DNA of 64,000 bases from Thiohalobacter thiocyanaticus (GCF_002356355.1 NZ_AP018052.1:2542001-2606000), one strand, 5' to 3'; counted from the stretch's first letter, positions 26,809-37,140 are shown. Numbers and translations are program-made. Notes: generated by a model not told the origin, from the letters alone.

Positions 26809-29385
26809 ATGACCGGGACCGCTCCAGCCAATGCCGCCCACACTCCAATGATGCAGCAGTACCTGCGCATCAAGGCCGGGCACCCCGACATCCTGGTCTT
26901 CTACCGCATGGGCGACTTCTACGAACTCTTCTATGATGACGCCCGCCGCGCCGCCGCCCTGCTCGACATCACCCTGACCCGACGCGGCCAGTCGGCCGGC
27001 GAGCCTATCCCCATGGCCGGCGTGCCGGTGCACAGCGTGGAGCAGTACCTGGGCCGGCTGCTCAAGCTGGGCGAGTCCGTGGCCATCTGCGAACAGGTCG
27101 GCGACCCGGCCAAGAGCAAGGGTCCGGTGGAGCGCAAGGTGGTGCGCATCGTTACCCCGGGCACGCTGACCGACGAGGCCCTGCTGGACGAGCGCCGCGA
27201 CAACCTGCTGGCTGCCGTGGCGGTCGATGGCGAGGGCGACTACGGCCTGGCCGCGCTGGACCTGGCCAGCGGCCGCTTCACGGTGCAGGAACTGGCCGGC
27301 GAGGAGGCCCTGGCCGGCGAACTGGAGCGCCTGGCGCCGAGTGAGCTGCTGCTGCCGGAGGGCGCGGCCCTGCCCGCCTGGCTGAATGATCGCCCCGGCA
27401 GCCGCCAGCGCCCGGCCTGGCTGTTCGACACCGAGGCCGCCTATCGCCGGCTGACCGAGCAGTTCGGCACCCGGGATCTCACCGGCTTCGGCTGTCAGGG
27501 CCTGCCGCTGGCGGTGGGCGCGGCCGGCTGTCTGCTGGGCTATGTGCAGGAGACCCAGCGCGCGGCCCTGCCGCATCTGCGCGGCCTGGCCCACGAACGG
27601 CGCGAGGACGCCATCATTCTGGACGCCGCCAGCCGCCGCAACCTGGAACTCGACAGCGCGCCTTCGGGCGAGCGCCGCCACACCCTGCTCGGGGTGCTGG
27701 ACACCGCCGCCACCAGCATGGGCAGCCGGCTGCTGCGGCGCTGGCTGCACCGGCCGTTGCGCGACACCGCCCGCCTGCATCAGCGTCATCAGTGCGTGGA
27801 CGCGCTGCTCGATAACTGCAATTACGCCGCCTACCAGGACAGCCTGCGCGGTATCAGCGACATGGAGCGTATCCTCTCGCGCGTGGCGTTGAAATCGGCG
27901 CGGCCGCGCGACCTGGCCGGGCTGCGCGACAGCCTCGGCCAGCTGCCCGCACTGCGCGAGCAGCTGCGCGCCAGCGACGATCCGCTGGTGACCGAACTGC
28001 GCCAGCGCATCGGCGAGCATCCGCAGCTGCACAAGCTGCTGCGCCGCGCCATCATCGAATCGCCGCCGGTACTGATCCGCGACGGCGGCGTCATCGCCGC
28101 CGGCTACGACAGCGAGCTGGACGAGTTGCGCGGCCTGAGCGAGCATGCCGACCAGTTTCTGCTGGAACTGGAAAACCGCGAGCGCGAACGCACCGGCATC
28201 AGCACCCTGAAGGTGCGCTACAACCGGGTGCACGGCTATTACATCGAGGTGAGCAGAGCCCAGTCCGATCAGGTCCCGGCCGACTACCAGCGCCGCCAGA
28301 CGCTCAAGGGCGCCGAGCGCTACATCACCCCGGAGTTGAAGCAGTTCGAGGACAAGGTGCTGAGCGCACGCGAACGCGCCCTGGCGCGGGAGAAGGCGCT
28401 CTACGACAGCCTGCTGGAGCAGCTGTGCGAGCATCTGGCCACGCTGCAGGGCTGTGCCGAGGGCCTGGCCGAACTGGACGTGCTGGCCACCCTGGCCGAA
28501 CGCGCCGATGCCCTGGACCTGCGCCGGCCCAGCCTGTCCCCCACCCCGGGCCTGTCGATCCGCGCCGGCCGCCACCCGGTGGTGGAACAGGTGATGGACA
28601 GGCCTTTCGTGCCCAACGATGTCGAGTTCGACGACGCGCGCCGGATGCTCATCATCACCGGCCCCAACATGGGCGGCAAATCCACCTTCATGCGCCAGAC
28701 CGCGCTGATCGTGCTGCTGGCGCACATCGGCAGCTTCGTGCCGGCGCAAGCGGCCGTGATCGGGCCGATCGACCGCATCTTCACCCGCATCGGCGCCTCG
28801 GACGATCTGGCCGGCGGGCGCTCCACCTTCATGGTGGAGATGACCGAGACCGCCAACATCCTGCACAACGCCAGCGAGCAGAGCCTGGTACTGATGGACG
28901 AGATCGGCCGCGGCACCAGCACCTACGACGGCCTGTCGCTGGCCTGGGCCTGTGCGGCGGACCTGGCGCAGCGCATCCGCGCCTTCACCCTGTTCGCCAC
29001 CCACTACTTCGAACTCACCCAGCTGCCGGAGCACTACCCCGGCATCGCCAATGTGCACCTGGACGCCATGGAACACGGCGAGCGCATCGTCTTTCTGCAC
29101 GCGGTCAAGGAGGGCCCGGCCGATCGCAGCTACGGCCTGCACGTGGCCGCGCTCGCCGGCATCCCGCAGCCGGTGCTGCGCCAGGCCCGGGAGCGACTGC
29201 GCGAACTGGAAGCCCAGCCGATCGAACCGGCCACCGCCGGCGCGGCCGACGGCCCCCAGCTGGGGCTGTTCTCCACCCCGGCCGACCATCCCCTGCTGGA
29301 GGCCCTGGAGGGCATCGAGCCCGACGAGCTCACCCCGCGCCAGGCCCTGGATGTGCTGTACAAGCTCAAGGGCCTGCTGGACTGA
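26809..29385 (+). CDS. mutS: DNA mismatch repair protein MutS
   Basis: 858 residues. The mismatch-reading Phe-x-Glu motif is in [16 protein letters not shown]; the C-terminal ATPase has [14 protein letters not shown] (Walker A), [16 protein letters not shown] (Walker B and signature) and [13 protein letters not shown]. It binds mismatches and loops and recruits MutL. The start ATGACCGGGACC is chosen because residues before it derive from non-conserved leader; the protein then begins with the usual [10 protein letters not shown] within 20 residues. In Pseudomonas mutS is followed by fdxA; here the wsp operon lies between them. Confidence 0.97.
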   Translation: MTGTAPANAAHTPMMQQYLRIKAGHPDILVFYRMGDFYELFYDDARRAAALLDITLTRRGQSAGEPIPMAGVPVHSVEQYLGRLLKLGESVAICEQVGDPAKSKGPVERKVVRIVTPGTLTDEALLDERRDNLLAAVAVDGEGDYGLAALDLASGRFTVQELAGEEALAGELERLAPSELLLPEGAALPAWLNDRPGSRQRPAWLFDTEAAYRRLTEQFGTRDLTGFGCQGLPLAVGAAGCLLGYVQETQRAALPHLRGLAHERREDAIILDAASRRNLELDSAPSGERRHTLLGVLDTAATSMGSRLLRRWLHRPLRDTARLHQRHQCVDALLDNCNYAAYQDSLRGISDMERILSRVALKSARPRDLAGLRDSLGQLPALREQLRASDDPLVTELRQRIGEHPQLHKLLRRAIIESPPVLIRDGGVIAAGYDSELDELRGLSEHADQFLLELENRERERTGISTLKVRYNRVHGYYIEVSRAQSDQVPADYQRRQTLKGAERYITPELKQFEDKVLSARERALAREKALYDSLLEQLCEHLATLQGCAEGLAELDVLATLAERADALDLRRPSLSPTPGLSIRAGRHPVVEQVMDRPFVPNDVEFDDARRMLIITGPNMGGKSTFMRQTALIVLLAHIGSFVPAQAAVIGPIDRIFTRIGASDDLAGGRSTFMVEMTETANILHNASEQSLVLMDEIGRGTSTYDGLSLAWACAADLAQRIRAFTLFATHYFELTQLPEHYPGIANVHLDAMEHGERIVFLHAVKEGPADRSYGLHVAALAGIPQPVLRQARERLRELEAQPIEPATAGAADGPQLGLFSTPADHPLLEALEGIEPDELTPRQALDVLYKLKGLLD

Positions 29386-29542
29386 CGCCGCTGCGCCCGA
29401 CCCGCCACGAAACCGTCACATCAGCCGCCGTTCTCGCGCCTCACGTCACCCCTTAACCCTCTGAAATCAATACCATTCTCCAGCCGGCTGCCTTTTCTCC
29501 CCGCATGGCACCCATTTTGCTATTCAAATAAGAAACTTAGGT

Positions 29543-29624
29543 GTAGGTCGGGTTGGCGCCAGCGTAACCCGACAGGTACCGCTGATGTTGTCGGATTACG
29601 CCCTTACGGGCCAACCCGACCTGC
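29543..29624. repeat. GTAGGTCGGGTT-type palindromic repeat
   Basis: Left end GTAGGTCGGGTTGGCGCC and right end GGGCCAACCCGACCTGC; imperfect inverted repeat. Same family as copies near 26115, 37005, 46469 and 56835. Confidence 0.8.
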
Positions 29625-29670
29625 CAACTCGGACATGAGGGCCCTTGCATCAGCCGGTTTTCGGTCTCTC

Positions 29671-29740
29671 CGTCATCCCCGCGAAAGCGGGGATCCATGC
29701 GCGGCCGAACCGACAAACGCTGGCCCCCTGCCGTCGCGGG
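29671..29740. repeat. GTCATCCCCGCG-type palindromic repeat
   Basis: CGTCATCCCCGCGAAAGCGG followed by GGATCCATGC, with a partner GTCGCGGGATGACGC about 30 bases further on. It lies about 80 bases before wspA. Confidence 0.65.
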
Positions 29741-29821
29741 ATGACGCGGCACAAACAAGTGCCACTCAAACCGGATACAACAACAGCCCGGGGTCGCCCC
29801 CATCGGCAACAAGGACGCGTC

Positions 29822-31840
29822 ATGCAACTGAACAAGATTTCGTTGAAGGCCATCACCATCGGCACCATCCTGCTGGTTGGCGCCACCACCGTGGCACTGG
29901 CCCTGTACTCCGGCAACCGCTACCGCGCGGCCGCCCTGACGGAACAGACCGACCTGAGTGAGCGCAAGCTGCAGACCCATGCCAGCCAGTTGCTGCAGCA
30001 ACTCGAGCGCAACGCCCGTCTGGTCGGCCATGCGCTGGGCAATGATCCGGCGTTTCAGCACATCCTGGTCAACAGCGGCATGGGCAGCCGCCGGCTGGCC
30101 GCCTATCTGGAGCAGTCAATCCACGACCTGGGGCAGACCACCGGCCTGGAGGGCTACCGGGTCGGCGTCTATTCCGCCGACGGCGAGCCGCTGGCCGGCA
30201 GCGGTGAACTGGCCATGGACGGCGCCCTCGATCCCGAGACCCTGCAGGCCCGTCGGGGGGCGGGAGACAGCGGCCAGCTGCGTCTGACGCCGACCGGGCC
30301 GGTACTGAGCCTGACACTGCCGGCCGGCACCCCGCAACGCAGCGCCTGGCTGGAAATCCAGGCCGGACTGGACACCGCCGTGCAGCAGCTGGAGGCCGCA
30401 CTGGGACAGCCGCTGCTGCTCGCCACCCGCACCGGCAAGCCGCTGTACCGCTCTCCCGACTGGCAGTCCGGCAGGCAGGGCGAGCGCATCAGTGTGCAGC
30501 ACGTGCTGCAGGATGCCGCGGGCAGCCCCCTGCTCACCCTCAGTGCCCAGCAGCCGCAGGAACGACTGGTGGCCAACATGCTCGACGTGCGCAACCAGAC
30601 CGCCGTGGCCTACGTGGTGCTGTTCGGCGGCGCGCTGCTGATCGCGCTGGGCATCTTCAACCGCTTCCTGTTCGCCCCGGTCAATGCCCTGATCCAGGAC
30701 ATGCGCCGCGGCGCCGACGGCGATCTGGACAGCCAGGTGCGCGAGGACCAGCTGCGCGAATTCAGCCTGCTGGGCCAGGCCTTCAACCGCATGACCCGCA
30801 AGATGAAGGAGAACCTGGAGCGCGAGCGCCAGGCCGCCGAGGACCTGACCGGCAAGGTGGAACTCATTCAGGAAGTCGTCGAGATGGCCGCCCGCGGCGA
30901 CCTCACCGGCCAGCTGATGATCTATCGCGACGACGACATCATTTCGGAACTGGCCAGCGGCGTACAGGGCATGCTGGACAGTCTCAACAGCCTGGTCGCC
31001 CGCATCCAGCAGGCCGGCATCCAGGTGACCTCCTCGGTGACCGAGATCGCCGCCACCGCCAAGCAGCAGGAGGCCACGGTGAACGAACAGGCCGCCACCA
31101 CCAACGAGATCCGCGCCACCGTGACCCAGATCTCGGCCACTTCCAACGAACTCGTCAACACCATGCACGAGGTCACCGACGTCGCGCTCAAGACCGCCGA
31201 GCAGGCCAACGCCGGGCGCAGTTCGCTCACCCGCATGGAGGAGACCATGCGCCACATGCTGGAGGCGACCAACACCATCAATTCCAAGCTGGCGGTGCTG
31301 AGCGAGAAGGCCGCCAACATCAACACCGTGGTGACCACCATCAACAAGGTCTCCGACCAGACCAACCTGCTGTCGCTCAACGCCGCCATCGAGGCGGAAA
31401 AGGCTGGCGAGTATGGCGTGGGCTTTTCCGTGGTGGCCACCGAGATCCGCCGCCTGGCCGACCAGACCGCCGTGGCGACCTGGGACATCGAACAGATGGT
31501 CAAGGAGATGCAGTCGGCGGTCTCGGCCGGCGTGATGGGCATGGAGAAGTTCTCCACCGAGGTGCGCACCGGCGTGGACGATGTGCGCAACGTCAGTTCG
31601 CAACTCGGACGCATCATCGAGGAGGTGGAGAATCTCATCCCGCGTTACGAGGAGGTGCACGAGGGCATGCAGTCGCAGGCCCAGGGTGCGAACCAGATCA
31701 ACGATGCCATGGTGCAGCTGGCCGAGACCTCGCAGCAGACGGCCGAGTCGCTGCGCCAGTCCAACGGCGCCATCCAGCAACTCAACGAGGCGGCGCGCCG
31801 GCTGCAGGAAGGCGTCTCGCACATCAGGCTCAATGCCTGA
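29822..31840 (+). CDS. wspA: WspA-like methyl-accepting receptor
   Basis: 672-residue membrane receptor. A first membrane segment at about residues 8-28 (TIGTILLVGATTVALAL) and a second near 260-285 (AYVVLFGGALLIALGIF) bracket a periplasmic domain. A HAMP-like linker and a long signalling coiled coil follow. The hairpin tip VSDQTNLLSLNAAIEAEKAG, then EYGVGFSVVATEIRRLADQT and DIEQMVKEMQSAVSAGVMGM, is characteristic of WspA rather than of flagellar chemoreceptors. It is the surface-contact sensor of the Wsp pathway and heads the operon wspABCDEFR. The ATG was chosen to put the first membrane helix at the N terminus. No C-terminal CheR-docking pentapeptide is present. Confidence 0.9.
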   Translation: MQLNKISLKAITIGTILLVGATTVALALYSGNRYRAAALTEQTDLSERKLQTHASQLLQQLERNARLVGHALGNDPAFQHILVNSGMGSRRLAAYLEQSIHDLGQTTGLEGYRVGVYSADGEPLAGSGELAMDGALDPETLQARRGAGDSGQLRLTPTGPVLSLTLPAGTPQRSAWLEIQAGLDTAVQQLEAALGQPLLLATRTGKPLYRSPDWQSGRQGERISVQHVLQDAAGSPLLTLSAQQPQERLVANMLDVRNQTAVAYVVLFGGALLIALGIFNRFLFAPVNALIQDMRRGADGDLDSQVREDQLREFSLLGQAFNRMTRKMKENLERERQAAEDLTGKVELIQEVVEMAARGDLTGQLMIYRDDDIISELASGVQGMLDSLNSLVARIQQAGIQVTSSVTEIAATAKQQEATVNEQAATTNEIRATVTQISATSNELVNTMHEVTDVALKTAEQANAGRSSLTRMEETMRHMLEATNTINSKLAVLSEKAANINTVVTTINKVSDQTNLLSLNAAIEAEKAGEYGVGFSVVATEIRRLADQTAVATWDIEQMVKEMQSAVSAGVMGMEKFSTEVRTGVDDVRNVSSQLGRIIEEVENLIPRYEEVHEGMQSQAQGANQINDAMVQLAETSQQTAESLRQSNGAIQQLNEAARRLQEGVSHIRLNA

Positions 31841-31858
31841 GCGGGAGCGGCAACCGCC

Positions 31859-32323
31859 ATGCTTCATGTGCTGTTTCATCTCGACGCCCAGCGCTACGCC
31901 CTGGACACCGGGCGGCTGATCGAGATCGTGCCCTTCGTGGAACTGCGTCCACTGCCGCGGGCACCGGCATACGTGGCCGGCCTGTTCGACTACCGCGGCC
32001 GCACGGTGCCGGTCATCGACCTGACCGCCTTGACGCTGGGTCGGTCCAGCCGGGTCCTGCACAGCACCCGCATCCTGGTCATCGACCATCCGCTCACGGC
32101 CGGCGGCAGCCGGCCGCTGGGCCTGCTGGCCGAACAGGTCGTGGAAACCCTCACGCTGGCGCCGGAGGCCTTCACCGACACCGGGGTGGAGATCCCCGAT
32201 GCCCATTATCTCGGCCGGGTGGCCCGCGATGAACGCGGTCTGCTTCAGGCCGTGGAGGCGGATGCGCTGCTCACCCCCGAGGTGGAAGCGCTGCTGTTCC
32301 GGGACGTGGCCGCATGCAGCTGA
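31859..32323 (+). CDS. wspB: WspB, CheW-like coupling protein
   Basis: 154 residues, one CheW domain: MLHVLFHLDAQRYALDT at the start, YVAGLFDYRGRTVPVIDL (the usual GxxxxRGxxxPVIDL block) and ALLTPEVEALLFRD at the end. It couples the WspA receptor to the kinase WspE. It begins 18 bases after wspA and overlaps wspC by 10 bases. Assignment as WspB rather than a general CheW comes from operon position. Confidence 0.88.
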   Translation: MLHVLFHLDAQRYALDTGRLIEIVPFVELRPLPRAPAYVAGLFDYRGRTVPVIDLTALTLGRSSRVLHSTRILVIDHPLTAGGSRPLGLLAEQVVETLTLAPEAFTDTGVEIPDAHYLGRVARDERGLLQAVEADALLTPEVEALLFRDVAACS

Positions 32324-33585
32324 CCCGGATCGAGCAACTGCTGCAGGACACCATGGGGCTGAATGCCGCCTCCATCGGCTCCAGCGCCATCCAGCGTGCC
32401 GTGCGCGAGCGCATGCGGCGCACCCACATCGACGACAGCGAACGCTATCAGCAGCGCCTGGAAAGCAGCCCGGAGGAAATGCGCGAGCTGATCGAACTGG
32501 TGGTCATCCCCGAGACCTGGTTCTTCCGCAACTGGCACCCGTTCCAGGCCCTGAAGCGGCACCTGGAGCAGCACTGGCTGCCGCGCGCGGGCGAGCGCAG
32601 GCTGCGCCTGCTCAGCCTGCCCTGCTCGACCGGCGAGGAACCCTACACCCTGGCCATGGTGCTGGCCGACCTGGGGCTGGCCCCGGACCAGACCGAGGTG
32701 CACGGCGTGGACATCAGTCGGTACAACATCGATACCGCGCGCCTGGGCATCTACCGCCAGAACTCCTTCCGCGGCGACCATCTCGATTACCGTGACACCT
32801 GGTTCCGCCAGACCGATGACCGCTACCACCTGCACCCCGACATCCGCGACCGGGTCCGGTTCGAGCAGGGCAATCTGCTCGATCCGGAATTCAGCCGCGA
32901 CCGCGCACCCTACGACGTGATCTTCTGCCGCAACCTGCTCATCTATTTCGACCGCCCGACCCAGGCGCAGGCCATCGACATCCTGGAAGGACTGCTCGGC
33001 CGCGACGGCCTGCTGTTCGTCGGCCATGCCGAGACCGGGGTGCTCGCCGGTCGCGGCTTCCGGTCACTGAACCTGCCGCAGAGTTTCGGTTTTCACCGCG
33101 AGCTCGGAACGGCCGGCGCCGCAGTCCCGGACGCACCCCGGCTGCGCCAGTCGCGCCGGTCACGGCGCACGCCGATCAGGCCGCGCCGCCAGCCGCGGCC
33201 GCACTGGATCGACCAGCGGGAGCAGGCCGTGGCCGCGCCGCCGCAGAGCGCGGCCGACCCGGGCGTGGAGCAACTCGAACAGGCCACCCGGCTGGCCGAC
33301 GACGGCCACCTGGTCGAGGCGGCCGAGTTGTGCGAGCAGCTGCTGGAGGCCCAGGGCGCCCAGGCCCAGGCCCTGTATCTGCTGGGACTGATCCGTGATG
33401 CCGCCGGCGAGCCCGAGGAAGCCGAGCGTCTGCTGCGCCAGGCCATCTACCTGGATCCGGCGCACTGTCCCGCCATGCTGCACCTGGCCCTGGTGCTGCA
33501 GCGCCGCGGCGAGGCCCGGGCGGCGCAACGCATGCAGGAACGCCTTGAACGCTGCCAGCAACGCGAGGCTGCCAATACACGATGA
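32314..33585 (+). CDS. wspC: WspC, CheR-type receptor methyltransferase with TPR tail
   Basis: 423 residues. Residues about 1-270 are a CheR methyltransferase (VVIPETWFFRNWHPF, the SAM site LSLPCSTGEEPYTLAM, DVIFCRNLLIYFDRPTQ, GLLFVGHAE). A proline/arginine-rich linker leads into TPR-like repeats (about 330-420: QALYLLGLIRDAAGEPEEAERLLRQ, CPAMLHLALVLQRRGEA). The SAM-dependent enzyme methylates glutamates of WspA to sensitise it. It overlaps wspB by 10 bases and wspD by 4 (ATGA), indicating translational coupling. Confidence 0.92.
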   Translation: MQLTRIEQLLQDTMGLNAASIGSSAIQRAVRERMRRTHIDDSERYQQRLESSPEEMRELIELVVIPETWFFRNWHPFQALKRHLEQHWLPRAGERRLRLLSLPCSTGEEPYTLAMVLADLGLAPDQTEVHGVDISRYNIDTARLGIYRQNSFRGDHLDYRDTWFRQTDDRYHLHPDIRDRVRFEQGNLLDPEFSRDRAPYDVIFCRNLLIYFDRPTQAQAIDILEGLLGRDGLLFVGHAETGVLAGRGFRSLNLPQSFGFHRELGTAGAAVPDAPRLRQSRRSRRTPIRPRRQPRPHWIDQREQAVAAPPQSAADPGVEQLEQATRLADDGHLVEAAELCEQLLEAQGAQAQALYLLGLIRDAAGEPEEAERLLRQAIYLDPAHCPAMLHLALVLQRRGEARAAQRMQERLERCQQREAANTR

Positions 33586-34271
33586 ACACGCGTGCCGACA
33601 GGGAATTCACCATCGACGACTGCTGGAACCGCATCGGCATCTGGCGCCGTGGGGGCGAGCCCTGCCCACGGCTGGCCGAGCTCATGCACTGTCACAACTG
33701 CGAGGTCTATTCCCGCGCTGGCCGACGCATGCTGGAACGCCCGCTGGCCGAGTCGGTGCGCGCCGAGTTCACCCGCAGCTATGCCGAGCCGCCGGCGGCG
33801 GCACAGCGGCACAACCGCAGTGCCCTCATCTTCCGGCTGGGCGACGAATGGCTGGGCCTGAACGGCCGCAGCGTCGACGAGATCACCGGCGCCCGTCCGG
33901 TGCAGCGACTGCCGAACGTACCCGGCAACCTGGTCAAGGGACTGGTCAACCTGCGCGGCGAGTTGCAGCTGTGCGTCTCGCTCGGCGGACTGCTGGGGCT
34001 GGAGCGCGGCGACCACACCCCGCGCATGGGCAGCGTCGGCATCGGCGATCGCATGATCCAGGTCCAGCGCGACGGTAAGCGTTATGTGTTCCCGGTCACC
34101 GAAGTGCACGGGCTGCATCGCTATCATGACAGTGAACTGCACAGCCCGCCGGCGACGCTGAGCAAGGCCCGCGGCACCTACACCCGCGGCGTCCTGAGCT
34201 GGCGCGAGGTCCAGGTAGGGATCCTCGACGACGACCTGATCTTCCACAGCCTGGAACGGAGCCTGCGATGA
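33582..34271 (+). CDS. wspD: WspD, CheW-like protein with Cys-rich N terminus
   Basis: 229 residues. The N terminus carries a cysteine pattern DDCWNRIG, GEPCPRL, MHCHNCEVYS typical of WspD. A CheW domain follows (SALIFRLGDEWLGLNG, GNLVKGLVNLRGELQLCVSLGGLLG). It is the second scaffold protein of the Wsp signalling complex. ATGA overlaps join it to wspC upstream and to wspE downstream. Confidence 0.9.
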   Translation: MNTRADREFTIDDCWNRIGIWRRGGEPCPRLAELMHCHNCEVYSRAGRRMLERPLAESVRAEFTRSYAEPPAAAQRHNRSALIFRLGDEWLGLNGRSVDEITGARPVQRLPNVPGNLVKGLVNLRGELQLCVSLGGLLGLERGDHTPRMGSVGIGDRMIQVQRDGKRYVFPVTEVHGLHRYHDSELHSPPATLSKARGTYTRGVLSWREVQVGILDDDLIFHSLERSLR

Positions 34272-36979
34272 GCGGCCAGTCGATCAACCCGGTGATGCTG
34301 GAACTGTTCCGCACGGAACTGGAAAGCCATACCCGGGCGCTGGGCGAGGGCCTGCTGCAGCTGGAGGAGAATCCCGCGGCCAGCGCCCCGCTGGAGGGCC
34401 TGATGCGCGCCGCCCATTCCATCAAGGGCGCGGCCCGGATCGTGGATATCACGCCGGCGGTACGGCTGGCGCATGCCATGGAGGATGTGTTCGTCACTGC
34501 CCAGCAGGGGCGTCGCGCCCCCGCCGCCGCACACATCGATGCCCTGCTGCGGGCCACCGACCTGGTGCGCGGCATCGCCGCCCATGCCGATGACCCGGCC
34601 TGGCTGCAGCAGCAGGAGGCGGCCATCGACGCCATCGTACAGTCCCTGGGCGGTGAGGCCGCGGCGGCAACGGATCCGCCCACCGGCGCACAGCCCACCG
34701 CGCCGGTCACCCCCGGGTCCGCCGCTTCCGGCGGCGCGGCGCAAGCGGCAGACGCCGCGCCGGACGCGAACCTCGAGCCCGCCATGCTGGAGTTGTTCCG
34801 CGGCGAGGCCGGGGCCCAGCTGGCCATGCTGATGGACGGACTGCTGCAGCTGGAATCCGCACCCGGCGACAGTGTCGCCCACGAGCAGTTGATGCGCGCG
34901 GCCCATTCGCTCAAGGGCGCGGCCCGCATGGTCGGCATCGACACCGGAGTGCGGCTGGCGCACGCCATGGAGGATATCTTCGTTGCCGCCCAGCAGGGCG
35001 GGCTGGAACCCAGTCCCGAGGCGATAGACGTGCTGCTGCAGAGCACCGACATGCTGCAGCGCCTGAGCCAGAGTCCCGACATCGGTGACTGGTGCCGCCA
35101 GCATGCCGGCGAGGTCGACCGGCTGGGCGGCCTGCTGGCCGACGTCCTGGCCGGGCGCGAGGTTCAGCCCCCGGCTCCGACCGCCCCCAGCACGGAACCC
35201 ACCCAGCCGGCCGCCGGCAGCGGCGCAACTCACGCCGCGGACAGTGCCATCCGGGTCTCCAGCGAAAGCCTCAACCGGCTGATGGGTCTGGCCGGCGAGG
35301 TTCAGGTCGAGGCGCGCTGGCTGCGGCCCTTCGCCGACGGCCTGCAGCACATCAAGCAGTATCAGTCGGAACTGATCGGGCTGCTGGACCGACTGCGCGA
35401 CTACATGGACTCGCCCCGGGTCGACGATTTCGGCCGCAACCTGTTCAACGACGCCCTGCGCCGGGCCGGCGACTGCCGGCATCTGCTCAGCGATCGCCTG
35501 GGTGAACTGGAGGAATACGACCGCCGCACCCACAACCTGGCCGGCCGGCTCAGCCGCGAGGTGGTGGCCAGCCGGATGCGGCCCTTCGCCGACGGCGTGC
35601 ATGGCTTCCAGCGCATGGTGCGCGACATCAGCCGCGCGCTGGGCAAGCAGGTGCGGCTGGACATCCGCGGGCTGGAGACCCGGGTCGACCGCGACATCCT
35701 GGAAAAGATCGAGGCGCCGCTCAATCACCTGCTGCGCAACGCCCTGGATCACGGCATCGAGACGCCGGAGGCGCGCGCCGCGGCCGGCAAGCCGGAACAG
35801 GCGCGGCTGCGTCTGGAGGCGATACACAGTGCCGGGATGCTGTCGATCATCGTCGAGGACGACGGCCGCGGCATGGACCTGGAGCTGCTGCGGCAGAAGG
35901 TGGTGGACAAGCAGCTGGTCAGCGCGGAAATGGCGAAGGATCTGAGCGAATCCGAGTTGATGGAGTTCATCTTCCTGCCCGGCTTCTCCACCCGCAGCGA
36001 GGTCACCGAGATCTCCGGGCGCGGCGTCGGTCTGGACGTGGTGCACAGCGTGGTCCAGGAGATGCACGGCCTGGTCAACGCGGTCTCGCACCCGGGCCGG
36101 GGCATGCGCTTCCACATGCAGCTGCCGCTCACGCTTTCCGTCATGCGCTCGCTGCTGGTGGAGATCGCCGGCGAACCCTATGCCGTGCCGCTGGCCCAGA
36201 TCAACCGCACGCTCAAGCTCGACCGCGGCCAGATCCAGGTCCTGGAGGGGCGCCAGTACTTCACCCTGGGCAATCATCACATCGGCCTGGTGGCGGCCAA
36301 CCAGCTGCTGGGCCTGCCCGAGGGGCCGCCGGATGAAGACGAGGCCTGCATCGTCGTGCTGGGCGAGCGCCTGGACCGCTACGGCTTCGTGGTCGACCGG
36401 TTCCTGGGCGAACGGACGCTGGTGGTCAACCCGCTGGATCAGCGCCTGGGCAAGCTCAAGGACATCGCCGCCTGCTCCATACTGGAAGACGGCCGTCCCT
36501 GTCTGATCCTGGATGTGGACGATCTGCTGCGCTCGGCCGACCTGGTGATCGCCGGCGGGCGTCTGGACCGGATCGAACAGGCCCGTTCGCACCAGGCGGT
36601 CAAGACCGGCAAGCGCATCCTGGTGGTGGACGACTCCATCACCGTGCGCGAGGTCGAGCGCAACATGCTCGCCAATATCGGCTACCAGGTCGAGGTGGCC
36701 GTCGACGGCATGGACGGCTGGAACGCCGTGCGCATGGGTGATTATGACCTGGTCATCAGCGACATCGACATGCCGCGCATGAACGGTTTCGAGTTCGTCA
36801 GCCAGATCAAGCAGGACCCGAACCTGAAACATACCCCGGTGATGATCGTCTCCTACAAGGACCGCGACGAGGACCGCACCCGCGGGCTGGAGGTCGGTGC
36901 CGACTATTACCTGACCAAGGGCAGTTTCCAGGACGCCACCCTGATCGATGCCGTGCAGGACCTGATCGGGGAGCCGTGA
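34268..36979 (+). CDS. wspE: WspE, CheA-type hybrid kinase with two Hpt domains
   Basis: 903 residues. Two N-terminal Hpt domains in tandem, each with the phospho-His motif (AAHSIKGAAR, His50; AAHSLKGAARMVG, His213), are separated by a Pro/Ala-rich linker. Then come the dimerisation and ATPase part (HLLRNALDHGIETPEAR, VEDDGRGMDLE, FLPGFSTRSEVTEISGRGVG), a CheW-like regulatory domain, and a C-terminal receiver (ILVVDDSITVREVERNML, LVISDIDMPRMNGFEF). The kinase phosphorylates WspR and WspF. It is longer than the Pseudomonas protein by about the length of one Hpt domain. ATGA overlap with wspD. Confidence 0.93.
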   Translation: MSGQSINPVMLELFRTELESHTRALGEGLLQLEENPAASAPLEGLMRAAHSIKGAARIVDITPAVRLAHAMEDVFVTAQQGRRAPAAAHIDALLRATDLVRGIAAHADDPAWLQQQEAAIDAIVQSLGGEAAAATDPPTGAQPTAPVTPGSAASGGAAQAADAAPDANLEPAMLELFRGEAGAQLAMLMDGLLQLESAPGDSVAHEQLMRAAHSLKGAARMVGIDTGVRLAHAMEDIFVAAQQGGLEPSPEAIDVLLQSTDMLQRLSQSPDIGDWCRQHAGEVDRLGGLLADVLAGREVQPPAPTAPSTEPTQPAAGSGATHAADSAIRVSSESLNRLMGLAGEVQVEARWLRPFADGLQHIKQYQSELIGLLDRLRDYMDSPRVDDFGRNLFNDALRRAGDCRHLLSDRLGELEEYDRRTHNLAGRLSREVVASRMRPFADGVHGFQRMVRDISRALGKQVRLDIRGLETRVDRDILEKIEAPLNHLLRNALDHGIETPEARAAAGKPEQARLRLEAIHSAGMLSIIVEDDGRGMDLELLRQKVVDKQLVSAEMAKDLSESELMEFIFLPGFSTRSEVTEISGRGVGLDVVHSVVQEMHGLVNAVSHPGRGMRFHMQLPLTLSVMRSLLVEIAGEPYAVPLAQINRTLKLDRGQIQVLEGRQYFTLGNHHIGLVAANQLLGLPEGPPDEDEACIVVLGERLDRYGFVVDRFLGERTLVVNPLDQRLGKLKDIAACSILEDGRPCLILDVDDLLRSADLVIAGGRLDRIEQARSHQAVKTGKRILVVDDSITVREVERNMLANIGYQVEVAVDGMDGWNAVRMGDYDLVISDIDMPRMNGFEFVSQIKQDPNLKHTPVMIVSYKDRDEDRTRGLEVGADYYLTKGSFQDATLIDAVQDLIGEP

Positions 36980-37004
36980 GCGTGTTTTATTCGGGTCTGC
37001 AGAC

Positions 37005-37085
37005 GTAGGTCGGGTTAGCCCGCTGGGCGTAACCCGACGCTGGCCGCCATGCCTGTCGGGTTACGCTGCCGCTGACCCGACCTGC
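37005..37085. repeat. GTAGGTCGGGTT-type palindromic repeat inside the wsp operon
   Basis: Left end GTAGGTCGGGTTAGCCCG, right end GTTACGCTGCCGCTGACCCG running into ACCTGC. It lies between the wspE stop and the wspF start, in the only large gap of the operon (about 160 bases). The other junctions overlap or are under 35 bases. Confidence 0.85.
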
Positions 37086-37140
37086 ATATGATTTGTTTTT
37101 TTGAGTTGCTTTTTTGCTGTTTAAACGGAGTTAACCGCAC

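Larger units (their letters stand above)
29386..29821. other. Intergenic region between mutS and wspA
   Basis: About 435 bases holding a GTAGGTCGGGTT-type repeat (about 29543-29624) and a GTCATCCCCGCG-type repeat (about 29671-29740). The short unlisted stretch 29460-29540 is AT-richer (TTTTGCTATTCAAATAAGAAAC) and is a candidate promoter site for the wsp operon. No gene is seen. Confidence 0.5.

Noticed and set aside
26689-29289. Long minus-strand frame opposite mutS
   Set aside because: Low-complexity composition typical of antisense frames in GC-rich DNA; the mutS protein has all ATPase and mismatch-binding motifs.
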